DNA of 44,293 nt, taken from NCBI RefSeq assembly GCF_014698795.1, contig NZ_JACJTR010000048.1:1-44293 (forward strand), read 5' to 3'. Every line of letters begins with the position of its first letter. Position 1 is the first letter of the stretch. The translations under genes were made by a program, and so were the position numbers. Below are positions 1-8,074 of the stretch, one piece after another. The notes below the pieces were generated by a model. The model had not been told where the DNA came from and did not search any database. It saw only the letters and a program-made list of their open reading frames with translations. This DNA is from Nostoc sp. FACHB-892 (GTDB lineage: Bacteria > Cyanobacteriota > Cyanobacteriia > Cyanobacteriales > Nostocaceae).

Positions 1-220
1 AGATACGTATAGCAGTGTTTACGAGAGAACTGGTCAATACATCCCCAAAGACGACAAATTGCCAATGATACCGATGGTTTGGGGTAGCGGTTTTATAACT
101 CAGGTGCAAGAAACTTTTAATTTAGATGAGCAGCAAACGTATAGGTATAGTACGTCAGCGCGTCTGGTGGACTGCTTTGGGATGTTTGATTATTTGTTGG
201 GGATGGAGACAAGTCAATGA
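1..220 (+). CDS. ParM/StbA-type actin-like ATPase, C-terminal fragment (cut by window start)
   Basis: Reading from base 2, 72 residues are open before TGA at 218-220. The stretch VWGSGFITQVQETF followed by RLVDCFGMFDYL is how I recall the C-terminus of cyanobacterial ParM/StbA plasmid-segregation proteins. These proteins polymerise with nucleotide and push plasmid copies apart. The fragment lacks both phosphate motifs; a matching N-terminal half lies at 43615-44293, so both may be one gene on a circular replicon. The stop overlaps the next start codon (ATGA), as in a parM-parR operon. Being only a fragment, the family call rests on recalled similarity. Confidence 0.6.
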   Translation, partial: DTYSSVYERTGQYIPKDDKLPMIPMVWGSGFITQVQETFNLDEQQTYRYSTSARLVDCFGMFDYLLGMETSQ

Positions 221-681
221 ACCAAAGCAAAAAGAAACGCAAGTCTCTGAGTTTGCGGCTTCAACCGTATGAGGGTGATGTTTTAGCGGAAGTTGTCGAT
301 TACTTGAACTCGTTACCCAAGGATGAGGCACAGCGTAAGATGGCTGATATCTTGGTGGCTGCTTTCTTGCCAGTGGCGCGATATTCGAGCGGTAATTTTA
401 CGCCAGAGCAGATCCGTTTTGCTTGCTGGGAAGCGCAAGACTCGTTGAATAAACACGGCAGTTATATGCGTTTGGCACTGTCGGTGGAACAACCGCAGTT
501 TGTGGTGTCACAGCCAGCGTTGCCTGCACCAGTTGTAGCGGTCAATGCCCCAAGCTACTTGAGTAATGCTTTAGAGTCGCCTGAGCTTGAGGGTGAAGCG
601 GCTGATTCAATCAGACCTGCTTCAATAGTTCAAGGTCAGGCTTCGTCTCAAGAATTGGATGCGATTTTTGGGGGAGATTGA
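217..681 (+). CDS. Small partner protein of the ParM-like gene (ParR-type adaptor candidate)
   Basis: A 154-residue protein whose ATG overlaps the stop of the preceding actin-like gene, so the two are translationally coupled. The first 90 residues are basic and helical (KKKRKSLSLRLQPYEGDVLAEVV), compatible with a DNA-binding fold. The rest is a Pro/Ala/Glu-rich tail that looks disordered. In type II partition the gene after parM encodes the adaptor that binds centromere repeats and the filament end; that role is inferred from position only. I recognise no family signature. A terminator follows at 702-741. Confidence 0.7.
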   Translation: MNQSKKKRKSLSLRLQPYEGDVLAEVVDYLNSLPKDEAQRKMADILVAAFLPVARYSSGNFTPEQIRFACWEAQDSLNKHGSYMRLALSVEQPQFVVSQPALPAPVVAVNAPSYLSNALESPELEGEAADSIRPASIVQGQASSQELDAIFGGD

Positions 682-701
682 GCGAAGAATATTTGAACAA
701 T

Positions 702-741
702 AGCCGCCGCAGTTGTAGCTGTTAACTCTGAGGCGGCTTTT
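702..741 (+). terminator. Rho-independent terminator after the ParM/partner pair
   Basis: AGCCGCC (702-708) pairs with GGCGGCT (732-738) and is followed by TTTT. It lies 21 bases past the stop at 681 and plausibly ends the parM-type operon. Confidence 0.6.
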
Positions 742-744
742 GTC

Positions 745-850
745 GTGATTATGTAATTTTTCAGTAGTATTTGAAGTTTATTCTTGCTTTTTTTAGTTTT
801 GGCTCAAAAAATCTGGTCAAAACTTTTTGGCGTACTGTGCGTCAAAAAAA
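745..850 (+). repeat. Long diverged inverted repeat, copy 1 (perfect 24-bp core at 826-849)
   Basis: Bases 826-849 are identical, in reverse complement, to 38066-38089. The core TGGCGTACTGTGCGTCA is an imperfect dyad (7-bp arms, 3-bp centre). Similarity extends about 80 bp upstream in patches such as AGTAGTATTT and AGTTTTGGCTCAAAAAA. Neither copy lies in a convincing gene. The second copy sits beside the 11-bp repeat arrays, so the element may be a protein-binding or recombination site. Confidence 0.7.
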
Positions 851-880
851 TTATTATACCCATCACTATGCTCCCCTTCC

Positions 881-1294
881 ATGCTTAAGCTTTCACTAAT
901 ATCAGCTGCTATTATCTGCACGCAATTACATGGTGCTGTATTTGCCCAAAGTAACCCACGTTCTGGTTTCCAGGTAATTAAGGTGCAAGAATTTATCTCT
1001 TCTAACCGTATTAGAGTTACTATCCCAAAAGCTGTGGCTGTACAATTATTTAGCAATTTAGAAGAACAAGAAGGAAGAAAGTCTGAGGACATTTCAGTTG
1101 CGTATCCTACACAAAACACATCTGTAATCGTACATACCACAGTAGGTTTAGCTGATGATTCAGTCAGTGGGATACGAAATCGCATCGAATTGAGACGCAA
1201 CCAAAATAAATGGAAAATTGTCTGGGTAGGTCAGCAATACAAGTGTCAACCAAATCGAGGGCATCAAGACTGGTCTGGCAGTCTTTGCTCATAA
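881..1294 (+). CDS. Small exported protein of unknown function
   Basis: A 137-residue protein if started at ATG 881. That start gives a classic signal peptide (MLKLSLISAAIICTQLHGAV, cleavage after FAQ), whereas an upstream TTG at 827 lies inside the inverted repeat. The mature part is about 115 residues and ends in a Cys/Trp-rich motif, YKCQPNRGHQDWS followed by LC, which I recall from small exported cyanobacterial proteins with no assigned function. No clear Shine-Dalgarno precedes the start. Two mature cysteines could form a disulfide outside the cytoplasm. Function unknown. Confidence 0.65.
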   Translation: MLKLSLISAAIICTQLHGAVFAQSNPRSGFQVIKVQEFISSNRIRVTIPKAVAVQLFSNLEEQEGRKSEDISVAYPTQNTSVIVHTTVGLADDSVSGIRNRIELRRNQNKWKIVWVGQQYKCQPNRGHQDWSGSLCS

Positions 1295-1828
1295 TCGGGT
1301 TTTTTAGCACGTTATAATCTACACAAAACTAAAGTAGATTTAGGCAGGCTTGGGCAGACTGGTTTTTAGTAAGAAAGTACACAATGCTTTACTTATAAAC
1401 CCCGGTTAATACTAGGTGATTAGTCAGATTTCAACTAGTGAATTAATGCAATGATTAAAATATATTTACACTCTCTTTTCGATATGAAGTTGACCGCAGA
1501 TGCGTGGTGCGATTCATAAATTCTCTGTAAAAACATGAATCTTCTTTTTCGGAACTTGCCACTAGGCAAGCTGTCTATCTAACAATACCGAACCACCTAT
1601 ACAGTAACGGGGCATTGAATCTATCAAGCCCCATATAAATTTATCGCGCTTTGCTGTTACTGCTCTCTTGTAAAAACTTGAGAGCAGTTTTGTATTGTCA
1701 GTCAGCAAAGCGCTCGCGCTTTGTCCGAACGGATATATACCGCGCACCTAGAAGAGTCGTAGTCAACCTAATCAACGATAATATCAGGAGCGAAGAAAAT
1801 GAAATTGATGATGAGCCAGGGGTAAGGT
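1295..1828. other. Gene-poor interval with one strong hairpin
   Basis: No convincing coding sequence. The notable feature is the terminator-like hairpin at 1659-1692. A small dyad, AAAGCGCTCGCGCTTT, lies near 1705-1720. Short open frames here lack start signals and protein-like composition. Confidence 0.5.
1659..1692 (+). terminator. Terminator-like hairpin upstream of the FinO-like gene
   Basis: ACTGCTCTC (1659-1667) pairs with GAGAGCAGT (1680-1688) over a 12-base loop, followed by a short T run. It is about 365 bases past the previous stop and 140 before the next gene, so it could end a leader transcript or small RNA, or act as an attenuator. Confidence 0.5.
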
Positions 1829-2155
1829 ATGGAAGCCAAAAGCGAAGTGACAATAAAATTTAGTGGGGAACTACCAACAGCCAAACCAGCAGAAAATAAA
1901 AAAGTTGCAATCGAGTTGACTGATCAGAACGGCATAGTCTTCACCGCTCAAGTTAATGCTAAAAGCTGGCGGAAGGCTGAAACTAGCGCCTCGGAATTCG
2001 CAGACTGGGCTGGGGCTATATCGGGTAAGCTTGGCAAGCGTTCAGAAAACGGTTTTGAAGTGATTGACGCGGGAATCCAGATTTTCGAGAAGAAAGTGAA
2101 GGAGGTAAAACCAGACGTGGGTGCTGCTGTATCAGAAGCTGGTGCAAGTTCATAG
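1829..2155 (+). CDS. Small plasmid protein resembling cyanobacterial 'fertility inhibition FinO-like' proteins
   Basis: A 108-residue soluble protein. The order of motifs VTIKFSGELP, VAIELTDQNG, WRKAETSASEFADWAGAISGK and FEVIDAGIQIFEKK matches my memory of cyanobacterial plasmid proteins annotated as fertility-inhibition FinO-like. The name should not be taken to prove RNA-chaperone activity. A purine-rich GGGGTAAGGT precedes the ATG. The next gene downstream resembles one that often accompanies this family, but that too is recall rather than a search. The tail is Ala/Ser/Val-rich and probably flexible. Confidence 0.55.
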   Translation: MEAKSEVTIKFSGELPTAKPAENKKVAIELTDQNGIVFTAQVNAKSWRKAETSASEFADWAGAISGKLGKRSENGFEVIDAGIQIFEKKVKEVKPDVGAAVSEAGASS

Positions 2156-2186
2156 ACAGATTTCCTTGGCGATCTCAGTTTTCTTT

Positions 2187-2202
2187 AAAAGCGATCGCTT
2201 TT
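2187..2202. other. 16-bp palindrome centred on a HIP1 site
   Basis: AAAAGCGATCGCTTTT is a perfect palindrome containing the cyanobacterial HIP1 octamer GCGATCGC. It lies 32 bases after the FinO-like stop and could also act as a weak bidirectional terminator. Confidence 0.5.
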
Positions 2203-2612
2203 GTTGATTAGTGTTTTCATATATATATTCAAGATTGTCAGCATGACCATTACTACCGATACACAGCAGTTATCAGTCAATAGTCCACAGATAATGCCAG
2301 CAGAGCCTCTACAATATCGTGCAGTTGGTAGAGTCTGGGGGAGGTATGTACCCTCGGATGAGCTTATTTATAAAGGTCAATTAATAACTGCTGACGGTGT
2401 AATGCTGGATACTAAGCTTGCTAAGAGAGCGTCTAAAGTAGTTCAAAACGCTCAACTTGATTTATCTCAAGATTATCTGTGGACTGCTTACCCCAGAACA
2501 GGATTAAAAAATTCTCTGAGTGAACTTTCGGTGTGTCTAAGGGACTTCCAAAGAATAAATTATTCCAAGAAAAACAAGAAATATGTTTTCTCAAGAATGA
2601 TAATCATTTTAA

Positions 2613-2824
2613 GGGGGAGAAAAGGGGTTGCCGAGGCAATACCGTTCGGTTAAGGAATTTCTTGGTTGAGGCAGGCTGTTCTTGAGCAGGGGGAGAAGAG
2701 AAGCAGGGGGAGAAAAGAATGGCTGAACATATACCCTCTTGCCTCCTCTGCCACCCCTGCTTCCCCTGCCTCCCCTGCTTATCCGAACCGTATTGGTTGC
2801 CGAGGGCAACCCCTTTTCTCCCCC
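2613..2824. repeat. 212-bp hairpin-type element nested in the insertion sequence
   Basis: Bases 2613-2632 are a perfect inverted copy of 2805-2824 (GGGGGAGAAAAGGGGTTGCC). Imperfect pairing extends to about 2656 and 2779 (TTCGGTTAAG against CTTATCCGAA). The interior holds AGCAGGGGGAG-type short repeats and their complement. It does not encode protein and looks like a MITE-like or repeat-derived insertion between the transposase stop and the left end. Confidence 0.65.
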
Positions 2825-2923
2825 TCATCTATGCATGAAGAATCTATACACTTGTCATCTATTTTGAAGTTAAACAGTGTAGGATTAGTATGTTTTGTAG
2901 CTAAATAAATGCTGTTATTAAAA

Positions 2924-4161
2924 TCAAATAACTTTTGTTTTACTACAACAAATATCAATAAACCAATTACCTAAATTTGGGAAAAGTTCATGAGTAGAAT
3001 CGGTTAGCCGCTCAATCTGTTTTTCAATTTGAGCCATAGCTTTTTTTGTAAGCTTGACCCCATTCTCATAAGTTTTGTGTACTAACTTAACGACTGGATG
3101 TTTCCCGTTCCATGTCATAGTGCTGGCAAAATTTAGAGCCGTTTCTAGTTCATCTAAAATGCTACCATTCCAGTGATTTTCTAGTACTGCCCACGTCCTT
3201 TCTATTGGATTATATTTACTATGATAGGGCGGATAGTAAGCTAAACGTATATTTACTTGATGTTTTTGGGCAAACTCTACTATACGTTTCATAAATTGAG
3301 TACGCCGTGAGCTATTCTGTGGCCCGTTATCTTGATTGAGAAGTAGGGTTTGAATATCGGAAAAACGATGCTTTTGTTCTAACCAAAAATCTTCTAAAAT
3401 ATCAACAATAAAATCGCTTGTAACTTTCGATTCTGTAAAGTACAAAAATAGCTCATCAAGCTCTGGAAGAAAGATACCATAAGGAGTTACAGTTGTTTTT
3501 GGATTATAATCATGGTCATCAGCTTTCGCTCCATCCCGGCTTTTACCCCCTCGATCAAATGAGCCAATCTTAACGCGGGCTTTTCCGTCCATACTTAGAC
3601 GTAAAACATTCTTATCTTCATCTGCATCTTTATTTACTATGTCTAATTGCTCAAAGATTGCGTCAGTTTGTGGGATTTTTTTTGAGGTTGAACTTTCTTT
3701 ACCCTTCTGAGCTTATAACCTAAATTATTTAATTTGACGCGAATTGTTTCTGATGTATGTAACTTTTCGTCACTGTAACCATACTTTTCGATTAATTGCT
3801 TTCTGACTTCGGCTGCACTGAGTCTAGTATATAGTCTTTGACTTTTAAAACTTGGATCAGTTTGACTATGGAAGTCAACTAAATTTTTTATGTCTTCTAA
3901 AAGATTTGGCAAGTGTTCTTCTGCTTTATAACGCCCTTTGCCACTCATGTTATCAACACAAGTAATACCACTTTTTAATTCTCTTGTTCCTTTGCGAATT
4001 GTATCTCGATTCCATCCTAATTCTGATTGTGCAAGCCTTTGCCCCCCTAAACCTAAGCCCTGAACTGTCTGTGCCATAAATTTGCGCTTTGCTACACCCT
4101 TTAATTGAGATGCAGTTTCAATTAACAACTTTTTGAGAGAATCAGTTAATACTATAGCCAC
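2924..4161 (-). CDS. ISAzo13 family transposase, frameshifted (candidate -1 slippage)
   Basis: Two minus-strand frames, 3643-4161 (172 residues) and 2924-3592 (222 from its first ATG), make one DDE transposase of about 410 residues. Visible catalytic segments are SMDGKARVKIG (first Asp), LLLNQDNGPQNSS (second Asp) and NPIERTWAVLENHW (Glu), as in the ISAzo13/Rhodopirellula-type family (PF07592). The frames meet at a run of eight A residues near 3676-3683 read on the minus strand. There CAA AAA AAA offers an A AAA AAA slippery heptamer, and a -1 slip gives PQKKIPQTDAIFEQLD and continues straight into the second frame. This could be programmed frameshifting or an inactivating indel. Confidence 0.85.
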
Positions 4162-4206
4162 CAGTTACCACACTCAAAAACAAGCGTCATTACTCAAATT
4201 ACTACA

Positions 4207-4251
4207 AAAGGGGATGAAGGGGCTGCCGACGGCAGCCCCTTCATCCCCTTT
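4207..4251. repeat. Perfect 45-bp palindrome inside the right end of the insertion sequence
   Basis: The arms 4207-4228 and 4230-4251 are perfectly complementary over 22 bp around a single central A (the centre reads CTGCCGACGGCAG). A GGGG-rich hairpin of similar design sits at the opposite end, so these may limit read-through into the element or be a repeat acquired by it. Confidence 0.8.
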
Positions 4252-4422
4252 AAAATGATTATCATTACTGTTAGTGGAATAGTTTATTTTCTGGAAGTCC
4301 CTACAGCCGAAGATACTACGCTCGCTAACTGAGAGTTAAACCGACCGCAAAACTTTAATTATTTACTGGTCAATTGCTGATTTAATCAACGTTACAGGGT
4401 GCATTGTTCCCAAGAATTTATT

Positions 4423-5097
4423 ATGCCTAAACGTAAATCTTCCAAGACGAATAGTTCATCATCTCAACAAGATGCCGCGCATCTCCCGCCAGCTATTTTG
4501 CGTGTAGTCAAGCAAAAATCTACTGCCACAGACGATAATAATCCTGCACAATCTGAATCAGCATCAACTAGCGTACCAACAGAAAATCAGCCAGTTGAGC
4601 CGGAATTAGAAGTAAATAATAACCAGAGTAAAAGCACTGAATTATCTTTATTAAACAGTAGCTCTGCCCTGAGTTATGACGCTGTGCCTCAAACAATAGA
4701 AGCAGAGAATGAACAGTTAGCTTTACCTCAAACAAGAGAAGCCGCACCAGTTAATTCATCATCATCAACTGCTTTGATTGAAAATACCTCTGCTGAACAT
4801 GAGCAATCAGAGATAGAAACAGAGCAACCGCAATTAAGGAATAAACCAGCATATAAAAAATTATCAACAGCAACTAATAGTTCAGGACAGACCTTTACTG
4901 TTAAAGAAAAAATTGAGGTAAGTACCTGTAACTTTGGTATACAAACGGTTTTTATTATTTCCTTATATTCAGCAGCAGATGGAAGTATTTGGGCTTATTA
5001 CCATCCTGTAGATAAAAACCAAAGACAGCTATGGAAGCGGGGGTGCTGTCGGATTGAGGATTTGAAAAAGCTGTCAATGGAAGCAAGCACTGGTTGA
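4423..5097 (+). CDS. Unknown protein with long disordered Ser/Gln/Glu-rich N-terminus
   Basis: A 224-residue protein from ATG 4423 (MPKRKSSKTNSSSS). Residues 1-150 are low complexity, rich in Ser, Asn, Gln and Glu, with a basic start. The last 70 residues look folded and conserved (GQTFTVKEKIEVSTCNFG, then YSAADGSIWAYYHPVDK and LWKRGCCRIEDLKKL). I do not recognise the family. An in-frame ATG at 4399 is possible, but MPKRKS is the more natural start; neither has a clear Shine-Dalgarno. The gene begins about 120 bp right of the insertion sequence and is followed by a terminator at 5275. Confidence 0.6.
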   Translation: MPKRKSSKTNSSSSQQDAAHLPPAILRVVKQKSTATDDNNPAQSESASTSVPTENQPVEPELEVNNNQSKSTELSLLNSSSALSYDAVPQTIEAENEQLALPQTREAAPVNSSSSTALIENTSAEHEQSEIETEQPQLRNKPAYKKLSTATNSSGQTFTVKEKIEVSTCNFGIQTVFIISLYSAADGSIWAYYHPVDKNQRQLWKRGCCRIEDLKKLSMEASTG

Positions 5098-5274
5098 GGA
5101 AGTAAGTAGACGGCTTATTGATTGATCAGTTGTCGTAAAGCAATTTTGAAGAGTTAATGATCATTCAGGCGATTAATATCTGCTCATTGTAATATGGACA
5201 TATATACGGAAAACCTTATACTGAAACACAATTAATCTCTTATGTCCTTTCAAGAAAATGAAGGACATTTAAGA

Positions 5275-5307
5275 CCCCAACTAGATGCACTAGTTGGGGT
5301 GATTTTT
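5275..5307 (+). terminator. Rho-independent terminator
   Basis: CCCCAACTAG (5275-5284) pairs perfectly with CTAGTTGGGG (5290-5299) over a 5-base loop, followed by TGATTTTTTT. It ends plus-strand transcription from the 4423 gene. A second small dyad, ATGTCCTT/AAGGACAT, lies just upstream at about 5241-5267. Confidence 0.8.
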
Positions 5308-5342
5308 TTGTGGTAGTGATAGGTGCAATTGCTGTTAGACAT

Positions 5343-6401
5343 TTAACGGCTAACTACTGAATTAAGAGTGAGTGTTTGTTTAAGCCATGCTGTTGCCTTA
5401 ACAGCCGCTTCCTCCACAACTTCTTGTTGGTCGTAAAAGGCAATGTGATTTTCTGTACTCATCCAGTGTAAATTTTTCTGATTGGTTGGTATGCTCTGGA
5501 AGAAGCGACGCGCACCATCAGGAACTAAAGCGGTATCTGAATGAATCACCAAAGTAGGAGCCTTGATATCACGACCAGCATCAATAGCATTGAATTGTAA
5601 GAAAGGCTCAAAGAACATTACTGCTGAACGATTGACCCAGCCAGAACGCAAACCACGTTGGGTTCCATAATAATCATAGGCTTCTTGACCAGGCATAGCC
5701 ACATTAAGATTGTTTTGGTCTACGTTGGTCATGTAATCAACTTGACCAGTTTTTTCATACTTAATACGAGCAAGTCTTCCCATATTGAGACGAGCTTCGT
5801 AGTTCTCACCCAACCATTGACGCATTACCTGTGGGTCATGATAGAAGCCAGCTACGGTAACAAGGGCGTTAATTGAAGAGTCCATTGCCGCCGCTTTTGC
5901 AGAGTATCCACCACCTGAACAAATGCCCATTAAAGCAACTGCATCAGGCTTAACTTCTGGTAATGCCCGTAAAAAAGTTACTGCACTGTGAATATCCTCA
6001 ACTTTCATTTGTGGATTTTCAAACTGGCGAGGTGCGCCACCACTTTCACCAAAGGTGCGATGATCAAAGGTCAAAGCCACAAATCCTTGTGCTGCTAATT
6101 GACGGGCGTAAACTTGACTTACTTGCTCTTTAACGCTCGACTGCGGCCCTACCACAACCACAGATGCCTGTGGTGCTTTGATGTTCGCTGGTAGATAGAG
6201 ATTACCTACTACCTTCGTACCCTGGCTGAGAAATTGAACTTTACGAACTGAGATATTATTCGCTGCAACAGTTTGGCTTTGGGTAGGCATAGATTTGGCT
6301 TCAACAGTTTGTAAGTCAGCAGTAGCGGTTAATGGTAGAGCTAGTAAACCAAAAGAAGCGAGGAAGAGTGTTTTTACAGCAATTTTTTTCACAGACAGCA
6401 T
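5343..6401 (-). CDS. Exported alpha/beta hydrolase, dienelactone-hydrolase-like
   Basis: A 352-residue protein. Residues 1-30 are a signal peptide (LFLASFGLLALPLTATA), so it acts outside the cytoplasm. The hydrolase core follows: VVVVGPQSS for the first strand, HRTFGESGG, the nucleophile elbow MGICSGGGYS with Cys in the nucleophile position as in dienelactone hydrolases, Asp in VIHSDTALVPDG, and His in TENHIAFYDQ. It resembles YcjY-type hydrolases of unknown substrate. The AraC regulator upstream on the same strand (122-bp gap) probably controls it. Confidence 0.85.
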   Translation of the reverse strand: MLSVKKIAVKTLFLASFGLLALPLTATADLQTVEAKSMPTQSQTVAANNISVRKVQFLSQGTKVVGNLYLPANIKAPQASVVVVGPQSSVKEQVSQVYARQLAAQGFVALTFDHRTFGESGGAPRQFENPQMKVEDIHSAVTFLRALPEVKPDAVALMGICSGGGYSAKAAAMDSSINALVTVAGFYHDPQVMRQWLGENYEARLNMGRLARIKYEKTGQVDYMTNVDQNNLNVAMPGQEAYDYYGTQRGLRSGWVNRSAVMFFEPFLQFNAIDAGRDIKAPTLVIHSDTALVPDGARRFFQSIPTNQKNLHWMSTENHIAFYDQQEVVEEAAVKATAWLKQTLTLNSVVSR

Positions 6402-6523
6402 GATTTTTGCTCCTTAAGTTGGGGTATAACTGGATTTGCGGCTGTTGTGGTTGTGTTCCCTTGCCGATAGTTAAATACTCGCAGAACTCACTACTGGAAA
6501 AATTGGAAATTCTTGCTCAATTT

Positions 6524-7420
6524 TTAAACTGTTTTAGCAAAAGCGCGTGGAGTGACACCAAAAGCACGTTTAAATACATTATTAAAATGAGACTGGTCAA
6601 AAAAACCCACAGCTAATGCTACTTCCGAAAGGGACAGTTGGCTTGTGAGCAGTAATTTTTTCGCTCGCTCTAGTCGTAAACGCAGGACAAACTGATGCGG
6701 TGCTAAACCTGTGGTGTTCTTAAACTGGCGGGAAAAATAATAGTCGGAAACTTGGGCGGCACAAGCAAGTTGGCTGAGGCTCAATTCTGTACCAAGTTGT
6801 GTTTGTGCGGTTTCAATTACGTCTTTTAGTTGCTTCGATGATAGTTTCCCTTTTGGATTCAAAGGTTTTTTGGCATTGCGGTGATGTTTGCTCAACAGGT
6901 GCAATGTGAAAGACAGAGATAGAGTTTGTGCATACAAGGGTTCCCCCGGCTGGGCCAACTCTTTTGATAAGGCTCTAGTATAGGTGTATGCCAACTCATC
7001 TGTGATGCAGCGACGTTCGGCAAAGGTATCAATGGCAGTAGGTGTGCGGTCTTCGAGAATGGCGGTGATCAAATCTGGTGAGAGTGCCATCGCTGCTACT
7101 GTCAGTTCATCCTGCCAGAAAGGAGCGTTGGTTTCGCCATCCGATTGAAGGCAAAACCCCCCAGGCGGCAAAATGGCTTCATGGGTTCTTCCGCCGCTAC
7201 GCCAACCAAAACGCACAGAGTCACCTAAATTGATGATCAGTCGATGCCCTTCAACATAATGTTCTGGAAGTTCCATCGGCTTGAGCCGTTGTACCTCTAG
7301 GGTGAAATTGTGATGCCATCCTGCTTGAAAACTAGACAGAACAACCGAACTATCTGGGGCAGATGGAAAACGCTGCCCTGTGTGCGGATTAATTAAATTA
7401 ATACTGCTGTGCAACGTCAC
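6524..7420 (-). CDS. AraC family transcriptional regulator
   Basis: A 298-residue protein. The C-terminal hundred residues hold the two AraC helix-turn-helix motifs: LSLSQLACAAQVSDYYFSRQ, then LSLSEVALAVGFFDQSHFN followed by FKRAFGVTPRAF. The N-terminal 190 residues form an AraC-type sensing region (PPGGFCLQSDGE) whose ligand is unknown. It sits immediately upstream of, and co-directional with, the exported hydrolase, its likely target. The start at 7420 gives the full family length. Confidence 0.92.
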   Translation of the reverse strand: MTLHSSINLINPHTGQRFPSAPDSSVVLSSFQAGWHHNFTLEVQRLKPMELPEHYVEGHRLIINLGDSVRFGWRSGGRTHEAILPPGGFCLQSDGETNAPFWQDELTVAAMALSPDLITAILEDRTPTAIDTFAERRCITDELAYTYTRALSKELAQPGEPLYAQTLSLSFTLHLLSKHHRNAKKPLNPKGKLSSKQLKDVIETAQTQLGTELSLSQLACAAQVSDYYFSRQFKNTTGLAPHQFVLRLRLERAKKLLLTSQLSLSEVALAVGFFDQSHFNNVFKRAFGVTPRAFAKTV

Positions 7421-8074
7421 GGCTCGGTCTTCAATTTCAAGAACTTATCCTAATTGATTCTGGTTGTTGTCATTATCTCTAATTTTCTTGAGCCAAGGTG
7501 ACTAAGAGCAGTATTTTTACTCTCAATGTTCTCCAAAATCATAAATGTGTAGAGATTTAAATTTCTCTGATAAGTCTGCGAATACTAAAAACAAACACTG
7601 TCACCGAATTAACTCTCGTTTTCTAGAATGACATAGAAGGTAAACCTACGCATCCAGTAAATGGTTAATAGATGGTTAACCAGTCATGTGATGAGGTGGC
7701 GATCGCCTATGCAGTCGTGGAATGATGATGTTATGGTATGCTGATTTAATTTTGAATTGGCGAAAATATAGATTCTCAGAAATACGTATTGTTGTATTAC
7801 TAGCAATTTGTATTATTGTCAATTTAAGCGACTCATCCAAACTGTACTAACCAGTAAACCAAAGAGAGCTAACCAATCTAATAATTAGGGATACAGTCAA
7901 ACTGTCTTTTGTTCAGGTGTAGCTTGGAGAAGCTAGTGATTACTACTTTTAAGTTTTTATATTTTTGAATTGGCGAAATTCTGTATTGCTGTCCAGGTAA
8001 CATTTTATAAATTAAAAAATACAAATTTTCGTTATTTTGAGGGTAAACTAGCAGCATTTATTGGAGTACATGGA
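7421..8074. promoter_or_regulatory. parA upstream region with GGCGAAA-type repeats
   Basis: No gene is apparent in about 650 bp. AATTGGCGAAAAT lies at 7755-7767 and AATTGGCGAAATT at 7968-7980, both preceded by TTTTG. Related copies occur at 9039, 10020, 10040 and 10057, so the repeats bracket the ParA module and could be its centromere or operator. A HIP1 site is at 7699-7706 and a short dyad, ACAGTCAAACTGT, near 7895. Confidence 0.5.

Larger units (their letters stand above)
2541..4301 (-). mobile_element. ISAzo13-type insertion sequence, about 1.76 kb
   Basis: Terminal inverted repeats begin GGGACTTCCA at both ends (2541-2566 and 4276-4301, 23 of 26 matching). A second shared block, AATGATAATCATTTT, lies about 30-55 bp inside each end. 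The element carries a DDE transposase on the minus strand. A TA lies at 2538-2539 and again at 4302-4303, a possible target duplication with one extra A at the left. The element interrupts a plus-strand gene. Both ends also hold GGGG/CCCC-rich hairpins. Confidence 0.85.
2243..4339 (+). pseudogene. Plasmid hypothetical gene disrupted by an insertion sequence
   Basis: The frame from ATG 2243 reads about 99 sensible residues (LQYRAVGRVWGRYVPSDE, then DYLWTAYPRTG) before running into the insertion sequence at 2541. If the element and one TA copy are removed, the frame continues from 4304 for 11 more codons (QPKILRSLTES) and stops at 4337-4339, giving a protein of about 110 residues. The YRAVGRVWGRY motif recalls a conserved cyanobacterial plasmid family of unknown function found near FinO-like genes. 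Residues 100 onward read from inside the insertion are not native. Confidence 0.6.

Noticed and set aside
2596..2610. AATGATAATCATT resembling the core of a Fur box
   Set aside because: The same block is found at both ends of the insertion sequence, so it is more simply part of the element's subterminal repeats.
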